Below, piece after piece: positions 27,317-34,470 of a stretch of DNA of 64,000 bases (position 1 is its first letter; the number at the start of each line of letters is the position of its first letter). Location: the NCBI GenBank assembly GCA_942490985.1, contig CALNYW010000006.1:310001-374000 (forward strand). Direction: 5' to 3'. Under the pieces are notes generated by a model. The model was not told the DNA's origin. It did not search any database and was given only the letters and a program-made list of their open reading frames with translations. Source of the stretch: Thiosocius sp942490985. Lineage in GTDB: Bacteria; Pseudomonadota; Gammaproteobacteria; Chromatiales; Chromatiaceae. The position numbers were made by a program, and so were the translations under genes.

Positions 27317-27346
27317 CTGAAGCGTTCGTCCGCCGGCGCGCTTCAG
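27317..27346. repeat. intercistronic hairpin between the two chaperone genes
   Basis: CTGAAGCG (27317-27324) pairs with CGCTTCAG (27339-27346), an 8-bp perfect stem with a 14-base loop in the 108-base gap. It may adjust mRNA stability within the operon; there is no T-run for termination in the transcribed direction. Confidence 0.45.
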
Positions 27347-27390
27347 CGTCAAGCTCGATAGGCGCATGTCGCCTCCTCACGTTGACCCTG

Positions 27391-28161
27391 CTAAAGGACA
27401 TCCGCGGCACCGCTTGAGGCTCCTAGGTTTCCACGCGGGTCTGGGAAATGCATCGTCGCCGTTCGCTCGCGGGAAGTCGTCGAATTTGGCCGGTCTAGTA
27501 CACCGCTGGCAAATCGCTGTTCGAGCTCGTGGACATAGGCCGCCGTCAAAATCGCCAGCTTCTGAAAAAAATGTGTACCACTGTGTGCGGCCACCTCGGC
27601 CGCGAAGCCATCGACACTACCCAACAGGGTCCGGCCCAGGTGTTGCTGCAGCCTGTCAGCGGGCGCGGCTACGCCGTCCGCAGCCACGAGATAGGCGAGG
27701 CGTCGCAGCTCGACCGCAACGTCGCATCCATCGGCCGAGAGTCCCGAATCAGTTGAAACGCCGTGCAGCGATGCCCATTGACGTAGGGCCACCGACTCAG
27801 CGTGCAGGTTTTGTGAGTCCAAATCACGCTTTGCGGACGGGCGCGCCCTGCCGTGATCCCGGTCGGCAACGCCGATCCGGCGGAAATCCGCGAGCAGCGC
27901 ATCGCCGGCATCGGTATCGAAGCACGTCGGTATCTCGGTCAGGCTGTCGCAGAAGCGATTGACGGCATCGCGCAGCACCGGCCCATAGGGCGTCGCTTCC
28001 AACAGACCGTCATAGCAGCGGGCCCACAGCGCGACGACGGACTCGCGATCCGGCTCATGGTCGAGAAGATCGGCGAGCAGCAGCAGGTCTCTGGCAATGC
28101 GGGTCCGTGCCACATCCGCCGCGCTCTCACCGCGGGAAATACCCACCGTAGAGCGACTCAC
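27391..28161 (-). CDS. second, divergent TorD-like chaperone
   Basis: A 256-aa, mostly helical protein. The TorD layout is recognisable (RDLLLLADLLDHEP ... HAESVALRQWASLHG ... THFFQKLAILTAAYVHELEQ), but the conserved PxEs and acidic motif are poor. The region SGTHFFQKLAILTAAYVHEL parallels AATPFYAALAVLTASYLDEL in the other chaperone, suggesting an old duplication. Its stop is the last bases before the first chaperone's upstream gap; its start overlaps the Fe-S subunit stop. Confidence 0.68.
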   Translation of the reverse strand: MSRSTVGISRGESAADVARTRIARDLLLLADLLDHEPDRESVVALWARCYDGLLEATPYGPVLRDAVNRFCDSLTEIPTCFDTDAGDALLADFRRIGVADRDHGRARPSAKRDLDSQNLHAESVALRQWASLHGVSTDSGLSADGCDVAVELRRLAYLVAADGVAAPADRLQQHLGRTLLGSVDGFAAEVAAHSGTHFFQKLAILTAAYVHELEQRFASGVLDRPNSTTSRERTATMHFPDPRGNLGASSGAADVL

Positions 28162-28826
28162 TCTTCCACCCCGCCCTTGCTATGCGCGACGAACACAATG
28201 GACGGATTGGTCAGCTCGGGGTCTGCGAAATTCTTGACCGCCCGAACTGGCTTCTCGTTGGGCCCGATCGCCTTGGTCTGGTACTGGTTGAGGCGCAGCA
28301 GGTCGATAGGCCCCACATCCAGCACGCGCATCATGCAGGCCATGACACAATACGGCAGTCGCCCGGCCTCGATTTCATCGACGCACAGATTGCACTTCTT
28401 GACGATCTCCGCTTCCGGATCCCACTGCGGGGCGCCATAGGGACAAGTCGCCTCGCAGCGCCGGCAGCCGATACACAGGGTGGAGTCGATGTCGACGATG
28501 CCGTTGTCTGCACGCTTCCAGATCGCACCGGTCGGACAGGCCGGCAGGCACGCGGGCTCTGCGCAGTGATTGCACGAGATGTTGACCTTGTAGGCAAAGA
28601 CATCCGGATAGGTGCCGCCTTCGATGTATTGCACGCGGCGGAAACGGGGTCCGGCCGGAAGACCGTTCTTGTCTTTGCAGGCCATCTCGCAGGCGCGACA
28701 ACCGATGCAGTCGACATTATGGTGGACAAAGCCGAGCTGCTGTTGCGGCTGGACCGGATTGTAAACTGCCTTTTTGCGCCGTTTGATCGCTGACTTCAGC
28801 TTGGCGCGGTCTTTGATTTTTTTCAT
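28158..28826 (-). CDS. DmsB/PsrB-like Fe-S electron-transfer subunit
   Basis: A 222-aa protein with the classical four-cluster pattern: CIGCRACEMACK, CNHCAEPACLPACPTGA, CIGCRRCEATCPYGAPQ and KCNLC ... PYCVMACM. It would wire a chain of 4Fe-4S clusters to the molybdenum subunit encoded 18 bases upstream. Like most such subunits it has no signal of its own and should be exported with the catalytic partner. The usual third gene, a DmsC or NrfD anchor, is missing from the locus. Confidence 0.9.
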   Translation of the reverse strand: MKKIKDRAKLKSAIKRRKKAVYNPVQPQQQLGFVHHNVDCIGCRACEMACKDKNGLPAGPRFRRVQYIEGGTYPDVFAYKVNISCNHCAEPACLPACPTGAIWKRADNGIVDIDSTLCIGCRRCEATCPYGAPQWDPEAEIVKKCNLCVDEIEAGRLPYCVMACMMRVLDVGPIDLLRLNQYQTKAIGPNEKPVRAVKNFADPELTNPSIVFVAHSKGGVEE

Positions 28827-28844
28827 CGTTCAGTCTCTCCTGCG

Positions 28845-31427
28845 TCAGAGGTCGCGGCGGAAGACATGTGATCGCGCCGTAGCTAATCGATCCCAACCTG
28901 GGCGGTGGGCGAGGTCCGTTTTCTTGATGTCACACAGCACAGTGTTGTACGCAAAGGAGCCGGCCGGGCTCGGCTCGTCGAGGGTGAGCATGTCAGGGTT
29001 GCCGGAGCGGTCGATACCCTGGTCGTCGAGATCCAGCCATGCCCCTTCGTGGATGACCGCGACCCCCGGCATGCAACGCTCGGTGACATAAACCGGCACC
29101 ACAACTTTGCCGCGTGCGTTCCATACCTCGACCGTGTCGCCGGTCTTGACGCCGAGGCGTCTCGCGTCGGCGGCATTGATCGTCACCTCCTGCTCGTAGG
29201 TCTCACGTAACCAGCTGCAGTTGTTGAAGATCGAATGGGTCCGCCAGCGCGGATGCGGCGAGATCAGATGGAAGGGAAACTCCTGGATCTTCGGGCTGTT
29301 CAATGACTCCCACGGCTCGATCCATTTCGGGATCGAGGGGATATGGTAGCCGTAGCGGGTGCGTGTCCATTCGCCGATCTGCGCCAACTCAGTGCTGAGT
29401 ATCTCTATTCGGCCTGAAGGCGTCTGGAAGGGTTTACCCTGCTCGATCTGTTCACGAAAAGCGACGTGTGGCTGATCGAGCTTGAACTTGTAGACACCGT
29501 GCTGCTTGAACTCGTCCCATGGCATATCGACATGCTGATGCGCCATGACTTTGCCTTCCCACCAGTCGCGCAGATAGGCTTCGTCGACGGCATCGGGGTC
29601 GTCGAAGTAGGAGCGGTCGGCCTTCGGATTGTACGTCTTGCCAAAGTAATCGCCGATCCCTGTCTTTTGGCCGATCCGATACGCCAGTTCAGTGAAGACC
29701 TGAAAGTCGGTCTTGGACTCGCCCATCGGCTCGATCACCTTCGGGCGATGGATGTAGTAGTGACCCTTGTACCAGGGCAAGGCGACGTCATGCCGTTCAA
29801 AGTGCGTTGAGATCGGCAACAGGACGTCGGCGTAGAGGCCCGATGGCGTGATCGTCGAGTCCATGCAGACGACCAGCTCCATCTTATCCATCGCGGCGAT
29901 TTCTTTGTTGATGTTGGTGAGCTGGTTGAACCAGTCCGAGCCATGCCAAAAGATCCCTTTGATGTTCGGGATGACGCCGTCCAGTTGATCCTGACGCGGC
30001 CACAGCCCGATCTCCTCGCGGCGGACGTTCGGATAGTTCAACACGCAGTGCGCCCAGCGATCGGACTTGATCGATGAAAACCAGATGTTGGAGAACTGGT
30101 CGTAAGGGTACGCAACCGCCTCGGCATGCCAGGCCTTGCCGACACCCTCGGCACAGCCGCCGAGCACACCGATATTGGCTGTCATCGCCTGCAGCGCCGC
30201 GGCCATACGGTTGTACTGTTCACCGTAGGCGTTGCGGCCCGGTGCCCAAGACGCCTTCAGTGCGGCAGGCTTTGTCCTGGCATACATGTCGGCGAGCTTC
30301 TTGATGTCGTCGGCCGACACCCCGCAGATGGCAGCTGCCCATTCGGGGGTCTTCGCCACCCCATCGTAAGTACCGAGGATGTAGTCCTTGAAATTCTCCT
30401 GGCCGTTGGGCGAATTGGCCGCCCAGTCCGGCATCGTTCCGGCATCCATACCGAGGGTGAAGCGGTTGATGAAGTCCTGGTCATGCAGATTGTTGGCGAA
30501 GATGTAGTGGGCCATTCCCGCCATCATCGCGGCATCGGTGTTCGGTCGGATCGGAATCCACCAGGCGTCATACGCCGAGGCCGAGTCGGTGTACTGCGGA
30601 TCGATCAGCACAAACTTGCAGCCGCGTTGCTTGGCAAGACGCATGTAGTAGAAGGTGTTCCCGCCATGAAAGGTGTAGGCCGGATTCCAGCCCCACATGA
30701 TGATCAGCTTCGAGTGCGCAAAGGCGTCGTCCTCGTTACCGTCTTCGATGGTGCCAAAGGTCCAGCGTGAGCTCGACGTCGTGCCCTGGTAAGACGGCAC
30801 CGACCAGGAGCTGGTGCGGCAACCAAACATGCCGAGGAAGCGCCCGAGCAGCCCCTCTATCTGGTCGGACTTGTGCAGCACGCCGTAGGAAGCACCGGCG
30901 TAGCTCTGGTCCAGCAGCGCCGTCGAGCCGTACTGTTCTTTTAGCTCGATCATTTTGCGGGCAACGTATTCGAGTGCCTCGTCCCAGCTCAGCCGCTTGA
31001 ACTTGCCCTCGCCGCGCTTTCCAACCCGACCCATCGGATAGAGCAGACGCTCGGCGGAATAGATGCGCTGGCGATAAGAGCGACCGCGCAGGCAGGCGCG
31101 TACCTGAGGCTCTTCCTCAGTGTCCTTGCCGAAAACACCGTCGCGTTGGTAGCGGCCGTCGTCGGTCGATAAGCGCACAATCACATCGCCCTTTTTATGG
31201 GCGACCAGCATGTGTCGTGAGCCGCAGTTATGGGCACAGCTGGTGACAACCGTTGTCAGGTCGTCGTCGCGCGGATACGGCGCAAAGGGAAAGGCCTGGG
31301 CGTCACGCGTCTTGATCAGACTACCCGTACCCAGCGCAGCGGCACCGGCGGCCGTGCTGGTGATGAACGACCGCCGCGTGATGTTCAGGCGGTCTTTCAG
31401 GAAATCGAGATTGTTGTCGTTGCTCAT
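28845..31427 (-). CDS. DmsA-like Tat-exported molybdopterin oxidoreductase
   Basis: An 860-aa DMSO-reductase-family catalytic subunit. The Tat signal TRRSFITSTAAGAAALG sits near residue 18. The Fe-S motif is C64-x3-C68-x3-H72-x39-C112: DmsA-type spacing, but the third Cys is His. QVRACLRGRSYRQRIYSAER and RVGKRGEGKFKRLSWDEALE are close to DmsA. A Ser-rich stretch (RTSSWSVPSYQGTTSS) holds the likely Mo ligand, which suggests S- or N-oxide-type chemistry, not nitrate. The C-terminal cofactor domain (GVKTGDTVEVWNARGKVVVP) is intact. Substrate unknown: DMSO, methionine sulfoxide, tetrathionate or other oxyanion are options. Confidence 0.88.
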   Translation of the reverse strand: MSNDNNLDFLKDRLNITRRSFITSTAAGAAALGTGSLIKTRDAQAFPFAPYPRDDDLTTVVTSCAHNCGSRHMLVAHKKGDVIVRLSTDDGRYQRDGVFGKDTEEEPQVRACLRGRSYRQRIYSAERLLYPMGRVGKRGEGKFKRLSWDEALEYVARKMIELKEQYGSTALLDQSYAGASYGVLHKSDQIEGLLGRFLGMFGCRTSSWSVPSYQGTTSSSRWTFGTIEDGNEDDAFAHSKLIIMWGWNPAYTFHGGNTFYYMRLAKQRGCKFVLIDPQYTDSASAYDAWWIPIRPNTDAAMMAGMAHYIFANNLHDQDFINRFTLGMDAGTMPDWAANSPNGQENFKDYILGTYDGVAKTPEWAAAICGVSADDIKKLADMYARTKPAALKASWAPGRNAYGEQYNRMAAALQAMTANIGVLGGCAEGVGKAWHAEAVAYPYDQFSNIWFSSIKSDRWAHCVLNYPNVRREEIGLWPRQDQLDGVIPNIKGIFWHGSDWFNQLTNINKEIAAMDKMELVVCMDSTITPSGLYADVLLPISTHFERHDVALPWYKGHYYIHRPKVIEPMGESKTDFQVFTELAYRIGQKTGIGDYFGKTYNPKADRSYFDDPDAVDEAYLRDWWEGKVMAHQHVDMPWDEFKQHGVYKFKLDQPHVAFREQIEQGKPFQTPSGRIEILSTELAQIGEWTRTRYGYHIPSIPKWIEPWESLNSPKIQEFPFHLISPHPRWRTHSIFNNCSWLRETYEQEVTINAADARRLGVKTGDTVEVWNARGKVVVPVYVTERCMPGVAVIHEGAWLDLDDQGIDRSGNPDMLTLDEPSPAGSFAYNTVLCDIKKTDLAHRPGWDRLATARSHVFRRDL

Positions 31428-31451
31428 TTGATGCTCCGCGCCAGTTATGGG

Positions 31452-32255
31452 TTATTGCGCCGCGGGCGCAGCTGCGTCGATCCGAAACCGCGGGTCGGAA
31501 CTGGTCGGTCGGTCCTTCGCCCAGTCGGGCACCACGCCGCCGTCACCCGGCCAACTGTTGCGCGGATAGGGGAAATAGATGCGATACCAGGAACGCCCCC
31601 CGTGACAGCCAAAACAGACATCGTTGGTCGTTTTTGCCATGTCTTCGATCGCGGCGGGCTTCAGGTAGTTGACCTGATGCCGATTCGTGCGGATGGCGGC
31701 ATGGCACGTGAGGCAGTTGTTGTTAAACAACTTGCCGTGTTCGGTCCAGCTACCGGGTACTCCCATCACGACATTGTTGAACTTGCCGTGACACATCAAG
31801 CAGATGCCCGGATCGACGTGCTTGCGGAGTTTGAGCTGGGGTTGCAGATGGGTCGCCGAACCGTTCGGCGCCTCTTCGCGCGGATCGTTGCCCTGATGGC
31901 AAAAGTTGCAGCGGAGGTCCATCACTTGGTTCGCGTAATCGGTCACCAGGTGGCGGCGGTGGAAGGTCTCCTGCGCACCCTGATAGGTGTCCAGCGTCTG
32001 GTACCAGGCGAGGCTATCGCTTGCCTTGACCCCGGCTGGTGAGGCCTCTAATACACGTCGGTCGAGAATCTCCTGATGGCAGCTAAGGCACTGCTCATCG
32101 GTTGCCGAGTCGATCGCAGGTTTGAAGTGGATCGGATCCCAACGTGCGGCCTGATAGGCGCCGTTTTCGTCCGCCGGACCACCAGCTGGGGCGGCCATGA
32201 CTATGGCGTTCGCAACGATGGCGGCAAACGCCGACAGCACTTTGAACTGAAACAT
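31452..32255 (-). CDS. secreted pentahaem cytochrome c
   Basis: A 267-aa periplasmic protein: signal peptide MFQFKVLSAFAAIVANAIVM, then five CxxCH motifs (CLSCH, CNFCH, CLMCH, CLTCH, CFGCH). The start at 32255 has GAGGAG upstream; an earlier in-frame ATG is ignored. Many His residues between motifs could be second axial ligands. It sits between the Met-rich repeat protein and the molybdoenzyme, and probably delivers electrons from a NapC-type quinol dehydrogenase to the Fe-S subunit, or takes them if the enzyme oxidises its substrate. Confidence 0.88.
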   Translation of the reverse strand: MFQFKVLSAFAAIVANAIVMAAPAGGPADENGAYQAARWDPIHFKPAIDSATDEQCLSCHQEILDRRVLEASPAGVKASDSLAWYQTLDTYQGAQETFHRRHLVTDYANQVMDLRCNFCHQGNDPREEAPNGSATHLQPQLKLRKHVDPGICLMCHGKFNNVVMGVPGSWTEHGKLFNNNCLTCHAAIRTNRHQVNYLKPAAIEDMAKTTNDVCFGCHGGRSWYRIYFPYPRNSWPGDGGVVPDWAKDRPTSSDPRFRIDAAAPAAQ

Positions 32256-32327
32256 CGGGCTCTCCTCAATCACGGGGAAGAAAGGGCACTTCCTTGTGCC
32301 CCACGCCTGTCCTAGTGAGGGACAGGA

Positions 32328-33572
32328 TTAGTTAGGCGGATTCCAGCCGCCCATGCCGGACATACCTGACATGCCGCCCATGCCAGACATACCACCCATG
32401 CCGGACATACCTGACATGCCACCCATGCCGGACATACCGCCCATACCGGACATACCGCCCATGCCTGACATGCCACTCATGCCCTGCTGTGCGGGATAGA
32501 AGAAGATCTGGCCATCAGGCGTGATCTTGAAATAGCCCGACATGCCACTCATGCCGGACATCCCCGACATACCGCCCATACCGGACATTCCCGACATGCC
32601 GCCCATGCCGGACATTCCCGACATACCGCCCATACCGGACATTCCGCCCATGCCGGACATTCCCGACATACCGCCCATGCCGCCCATCCCGGACATTCCC
32701 GACATGCCACCCATGCCGCCCATACCGGACATTCCCGACATGCCACCCATGCCGCCCATGCCGCCCATACCGGACATTCCCGACATGCCACCCATGCCGC
32801 CCATCCCGGACATTCCCGACATGCCACCCATGCCGCCCATACCGGACATTCCCGACATGCCACCCATGCCGCTCATGCCGCCCATACCGGACATGCCCTG
32901 CTGAGCCGGATAGAAGAAGATCTGGCCTTGGGGAGTGATCTGGAAGTACCCGGACATGCCGGACATACCACCCATGCCGCTCATGCCGGACATACCGCCC
33001 ATGCCTGACATCCCGGACATGCCGGACATACCGCCCATGCCGCCCATACCTGACATGCCGGACATACCGCCCATGCCGCCCATACCTGACATGCCGGACA
33101 TACCGCCCATGCCGCCCATACCGCCCATGCCGGACATGCCGGACATACCGCCCATGCCGCCCATACCTGACATGCCGGACATACCGCCCATGCCGCCCAT
33201 ACCCGACATGCCGGACATACCGCCCATGCCGCCCATACCCGACATGCCGGACATACCGCCCATACCGGACATACCGCTCATACCCTGCTGTGCGGGATAG
33301 AAGTAGATTTGGCCTTCAGGCGTGATCTTGAAATAGCCTGACATTCCGGACATACCGCCCATGCCTGACATTCCGGACATACCGCCCATGCCTGACATCC
33401 CGGACATGCCGCCCATGCCCGACATCCCGGACATACCACCCATGCCCGACATCCCGGACATGCCACCCATGCCCGACATACTGGCGCCAGCGGTGCCGGC
33501 GCCCAGCATCAAGCTGACCGCGACGGCGGCTATCGCTTTTTTGAATCCTTTGCGCATTCGCTTCATTTCCAT
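32328..33572 (-). CDS. secreted Met-(Ser/Gly)-Gly triplet-repeat protein
   Basis: A 414-aa protein. After a signal peptide (about 31 residues, cut near AGA-S) it is 108 uninterrupted M-S-G or M-G-G triplets in blocks of 16, 37, 40 and 15, separated by three 18-residue inserts (YFKITPEGQIYFYPAQQG and close variants) and ended by WNPPN. Every methionine of the mature chain is in a triplet; there is no Cys or His. Gly at each third place fits a polyglycine-II or collagen-like helix with one face all Met. AGGAG stands 9 bases before the third-codon ATG, the likelier start. Second gene of the sigma54-driven operon. I know no described family like this. Confidence 0.85.
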   Translation of the reverse strand: MEMKRMRKGFKKAIAAVAVSLMLGAGTAGASMSGMGGMSGMSGMGGMSGMSGMGGMSGMSGMGGMSGMSGMGGMSGMSGYFKITPEGQIYFYPAQQGMSGMSGMGGMSGMSGMGGMGGMSGMSGMGGMGGMSGMSGMGGMGGMSGMSGMGGMGGMGGMSGMSGMGGMGGMSGMSGMGGMGGMSGMSGMSGMGGMSGMSGMGGMSGMSGYFQITPQGQIFFYPAQQGMSGMGGMSGMGGMSGMSGMGGMGGMSGMSGMGGMGGMSGMSGMGGMGGMGGMSGMSGMGGMGGMSGMSGMGGMGGMSGMSGMGGMSGMGGMSGMSGMGGMSGMSGMGGMSGMSGMSGMSGYFKITPDGQIFFYPAQQGMSGMSGMGGMSGMGGMSGMGGMSGMSGMGGMSGMGGMSGMSGMGGWNPPN

Positions 33573-33589
33573 ACACTCCTAAGTTTGGT

Positions 33590-33616
33590 TTTTGCCCTGG
33601 CTTCAGATCTGGCCAG
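33590..33616. repeat. hairpin in the leader of the Met-rich repeat gene
   Basis: GCCCTGGC and GGCCAGGC flank a short loop just upstream of the repeat-protein gene, between it and the preceding 97-aa gene. In the transcribed (minus) direction it is followed by A residues, so it is not a terminator; it may shield the downstream message or set relative expression. Confidence 0.4.
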
Positions 33617-33623
33617 GCTCTGT

Positions 33624-33917
33624 TTACTGCCCATACCACCCGCGGATGTCGTACCGCCCCGGCATACCCGGCCGGGTAAACGGCGTATACCAATTGCCCT
33701 GGTCTTCCAGGAATCGGAGGCTGTGGGGATAGGGACGGGCCACACCATGCAAAGCCCCCCGATACCACTCGCCGGAACGATTCACGGTCAGGATCCGCGG
33801 TGCGCCTTCAGGACGCTGCGATGGATCGAGACCTGCGATCGGTAAATCGCTTGCCTTGACCGTGGATGCCACGATAAGCAGTGAAAGTGCCGCAAGGCTT
33901 AGCTGTGACACGAACAT
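33624..33917 (-). CDS. small secreted protein
   Basis: A 97-aa protein with a signal peptide (MFVSQLSLAALSLLIVAS, cut near VKA-S). The mature part is rich in Trp, Tyr, Arg and Pro (RSGEWYRGALHGVARPYPH, NWYTPFTRPGMPGRYDIRGW) with no known motif. First gene after the sigma54 promoter, so it is made with the repeat protein and the respiratory enzyme. Aromatic/Arg-rich composition resembles adapter or wall-associated proteins, but no function can be stated. Confidence 0.75.
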   Translation of the reverse strand: MFVSQLSLAALSLLIVASTVKASDLPIAGLDPSQRPEGAPRILTVNRSGEWYRGALHGVARPYPHSLRFLEDQGNWYTPFTRPGMPGRYDIRGWYGQ

Positions 33918-33996
33918 CTCCGTCTCCCCCTTCGAATCGGTTGACCTGTTGGTCGGTGTTCACCGGGCGGTGACTCCGCGAGGCAAAGAGGTTGTA

Positions 33997-34012
33997 AGCA
34001 AGCTGCGCGCCA
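33997..34012 (-). promoter_or_regulatory. sigma54 promoter of the repeat-protein / molybdoenzyme operon
   Basis: On the minus strand this reads TGGCGCGCAGCTTGCT: -24 GG and -12 GC with exactly ten bases between, matching TGGCACG-N4-TTGCW at all key positions. It lies about 80 bases upstream of the 97-aa gene. An NtrC-type activator with GAFTGA is encoded at 38.5 kb. Confidence 0.8.
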
Positions 34013-34090
34013 AGGGGTTGTAAGTCACTAATCAGCCACAGAAAAGTGGCGTATATTTGCCGCACGGCGTTGACGGTGCGAGCAATGGAA

Positions 34091-34105
34091 CTGACGATTT
34101 GTCAG
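34091..34105. promoter_or_regulatory. inverted repeat CTGAC-N5-GTCAG, possible activator site 1
   Basis: CTGACGATTTGTCAG is a perfect 5+5 inverted repeat with a 5-base spacer, about 80 bases upstream of the sigma54 -24 element. Its arms are the same as those of the repeat at 34258-34276. Confidence 0.6.
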
Positions 34106-34257
34106 GCATGCACGGGTTTCCGGTAGGTGTGCGAACCGATGCGCAATGCTCGCTGACCGAGCCCCGGGCAGCTGCCGGATAAAAAACGAACTTAATTCTG
34201 AAGCTTACATACTGGAGTTCGCTTTCTATCTGAGGCTTCCGGTGGTGCCGGATCGAA

Positions 34258-34276
34258 ACCTGACTAAATGTCAGGT
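34258..34276. promoter_or_regulatory. inverted repeat ACCTGAC-N5-GTCAGGT, possible activator site 2
   Basis: A perfect 7+7 inverted repeat with a 5-base spacer (TAAAT), about 250 bases upstream of the sigma54 promoter. Same core as site 1, which supports binding by one dimeric regulator. Confidence 0.62.
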
Positions 34277-34470
34277 GGACAATTTCCGAGGTTTGAGGGG
34301 TCGCGTAAGCCTACAACGTTGTTTGCAGAATCAGACAACAACGATGCATTCGTGAAAGCGAAACGCCGGCGGCCGGAAGGATAGCTAAATGCACCTGAGT
34401 AACGGTGCTGTTCAACTCCCAGCCGCGTCGGACCGCACCGTCGCCGACGGCCGGGGATCTGCTGATTCAG

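Larger units (their letters stand above)
33918..34470. promoter_or_regulatory. 553-base regulatory region between two secreted-protein genes
   Basis: Contains the sigma54 promoter and two CTGAC-N5-GTCAG repeats described separately. The remaining sequence shows no convincing gene; short frames here lack ribosome sites and motifs. Confidence 0.6.

Noticed and set aside
32542..33300. Plus-strand open frames of Met-Pro-Asp-Ile type opposite the Met-triplet gene
   Set aside because: Reverse reading of the triplet repeat; no ribosome site or signal sequence.
32328..33572. CRISPR-like array from the dense short repeats
   Set aside because: Repeats are 9-12 bases, coding in phase, with no unique spacers; also no cas genes.
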